DNA from: Clostridiales bacterium
GTDB taxonomy: Bacteria > Bacillota > Clostridia > Christensenellales > Aristaeellaceae
Assembly (NCBI GenBank): GCA_004556985.1
Contig: SFFC01000014.1
Span: 1-32,263, forward strand
DNA length: 32,263 nucleotides
Direction: 5' to 3'
The position numbers were made by a program, and so were the translations under genes. Each line of letters opens with the position of its first letter. The stretch's first letter is position 1. The notes under the pieces were generated by a model. It made no database searches. It had not been told where the DNA came from and saw nothing but the letters and a program-made list of their open reading frames with translations. Shown piece after piece: positions 31,695 to 32,263 of this stretch.

Positions 31695-32263
31695 AGACCG
31701 GATCCTCCAGGCTTCGCAGCGGCGTATTCTCCGGGCTCATCGTGTGTGCCGTCGTGCTTTTGTATGGCGCGCTGGCGCTGCTCAACGCCTGTACGCCCAT
31801 GATCCTCTGCAAAAAGGGGGAGGCGGACGTCGGGGCCCGCGTGGAATCCACGAGCCTGCTCGGAGGCGAATGGCTGTGCTACCCCGGCGCGCCCCTGATC
31901 GGAGAATTGCCCGGCGCGCAGGCGACGTGGATCAACTCGCTGCATATCGGCAGCATGGAAGGAAATACCTACCGGGTCATGCTCCGGGGGAATGCGCTCC
32001 GCTCGCTGTGCTTCTCTCTGCCCCGCTCGCGCGGCAGCCAGCTTTGGATCGACGGCTCCGCCGTAGCAGGCGGCGCGCCGGTCTCCTCCCAGGATGTGTT
32101 TGCGTTTGAGGATTATCTGGATCCCTCGCAGGCCGTCCATGAGCTTGTGCTGCGCATCCCGGTCAGCGGCTATTTTTACAGCGGCTATCAGGGGATCGCC
32201 ATGGGCAGCCGGCAGGCGCTCGCCGCGATCAACAGCGCCCGCTATTTCGTCGAGGTGCTCTGC
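31691..32263 (+). CDS. Membrane sensor, N-terminal part (probable histidine kinase), cut by window end
   Basis: The frame is open to the window edge (191 codons). A basic start is followed by one membrane segment (GVFSGLIVCAVVLLYGALALL) and an outside beta-rich domain (GGEWLCYPGAPL, TYRVMLRGN, SLCFSLPRSRGSQLWIDG, HELVLRIPVSGYFYSG). It resembles the jelly-roll sensor (7TMR-DISMED2-like) found before 7TM histidine kinases. The ATGA overlap with an OmpR-type regulator supports a kinase, but no kinase domain is inside the window, so the call is partly from context. Confidence 0.6.
   Translation, partial: MKTGSSRLRSGVFSGLIVCAVVLLYGALALLNACTPMILCKKGEADVGARVESTSLLGGEWLCYPGAPLIGELPGAQATWINSLHIGSMEGNTYRVMLRGNALRSLCFSLPRSRGSQLWIDGSAVAGGAPVSSQDVFAFEDYLDPSQAVHELVLRIPVSGYFYSGYQGIAMGSRQALAAINSARYFVEVLC

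Noticed and set aside
1..32263. Insertion sequence, phage, CRISPR or toxin-antitoxin cause for the broken genes
   Set aside because: No transposase, integrase, spaced repeats, target-site duplication or small toxin-like gene pair was found near the joins.

Overview
The window looks like a chromosome segment of a GC-rich, low-GC-phylum-type anaerobe, most likely a gut Clostridia (a Christensenellales-like lineage is my guess). The basis is strong AGGAGG-type ribosome binding sites, sigma-A type promoters (TTGACA-17-TATAAT), Gram-positive signal peptides, YesMN/LplBC-style sugar uptake and many secreted envelope proteins. The taxon is inference. No rRNA, tRNA, CRISPR array, insertion sequence or phage gene was seen.

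Layout, left to right. (1) 1-178: hairpins that exclude one another, plus a terminator. (2) 179-8067, minus strand: an eight-gene, tightly coupled operon read from 8067 to 179. It encodes a DUF6273 secreted protein, a secreted leucine-rich-repeat protein, a phosphodiester glycosidase (NAGPA family), two Lgt-like membrane proteins that lack key Lgt residues, a polytopic GT-C-like membrane protein, a second phosphodiester glycosidase and a secreted CE1-type esterase. (3) 8307-12440, minus: a cytosolic GH13/GH3 pair for oligosaccharide hydrolysis. (4) 12692-13285, plus: a small anchored protein of unknown role. (5) 13345-14784, minus: a collapsed polar amino-acid ABC transporter operon. It sits behind an intact-looking attenuator that has a leader peptide with three consecutive Cys codons, a 10-bp antiterminator pairing and a terminator. 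(6) 14995-16368, plus: a CCA-adding enzyme/HD-domain nucleotidyltransferase. (7) 16463-23462: a sugar ABC transporter (two permeases, then the binding protein) divergent from a YesM/YesN-type two-component system. (8) 23520-28142, minus: MATE exporter, sugar-phosphate isomerase/epimerase-type TIM barrel, and three copies of a bicupin unit (one gene with two fused units, one with a single unit). (9) 28313-30892, plus: a LacI sensor domain fused in frame to the C-terminal half of a branched-chain amino-acid binding protein, then a fumarate-reductase-like flavoprotein with internal deletions. (10) 30996-32263, plus: an OmpR-type response regulator and the start of its likely sensor.

The most notable things are the envelope operon with paired Lgt-like pseudo-enzymes and paired phosphodiester glycosidases, the Cys-codon attenuator, the bicupin triplication, and three separate loci where genes appear shortened or fused by deletions. 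The deletions could be real genome decay or an assembly artefact; reads across the junctions would decide.
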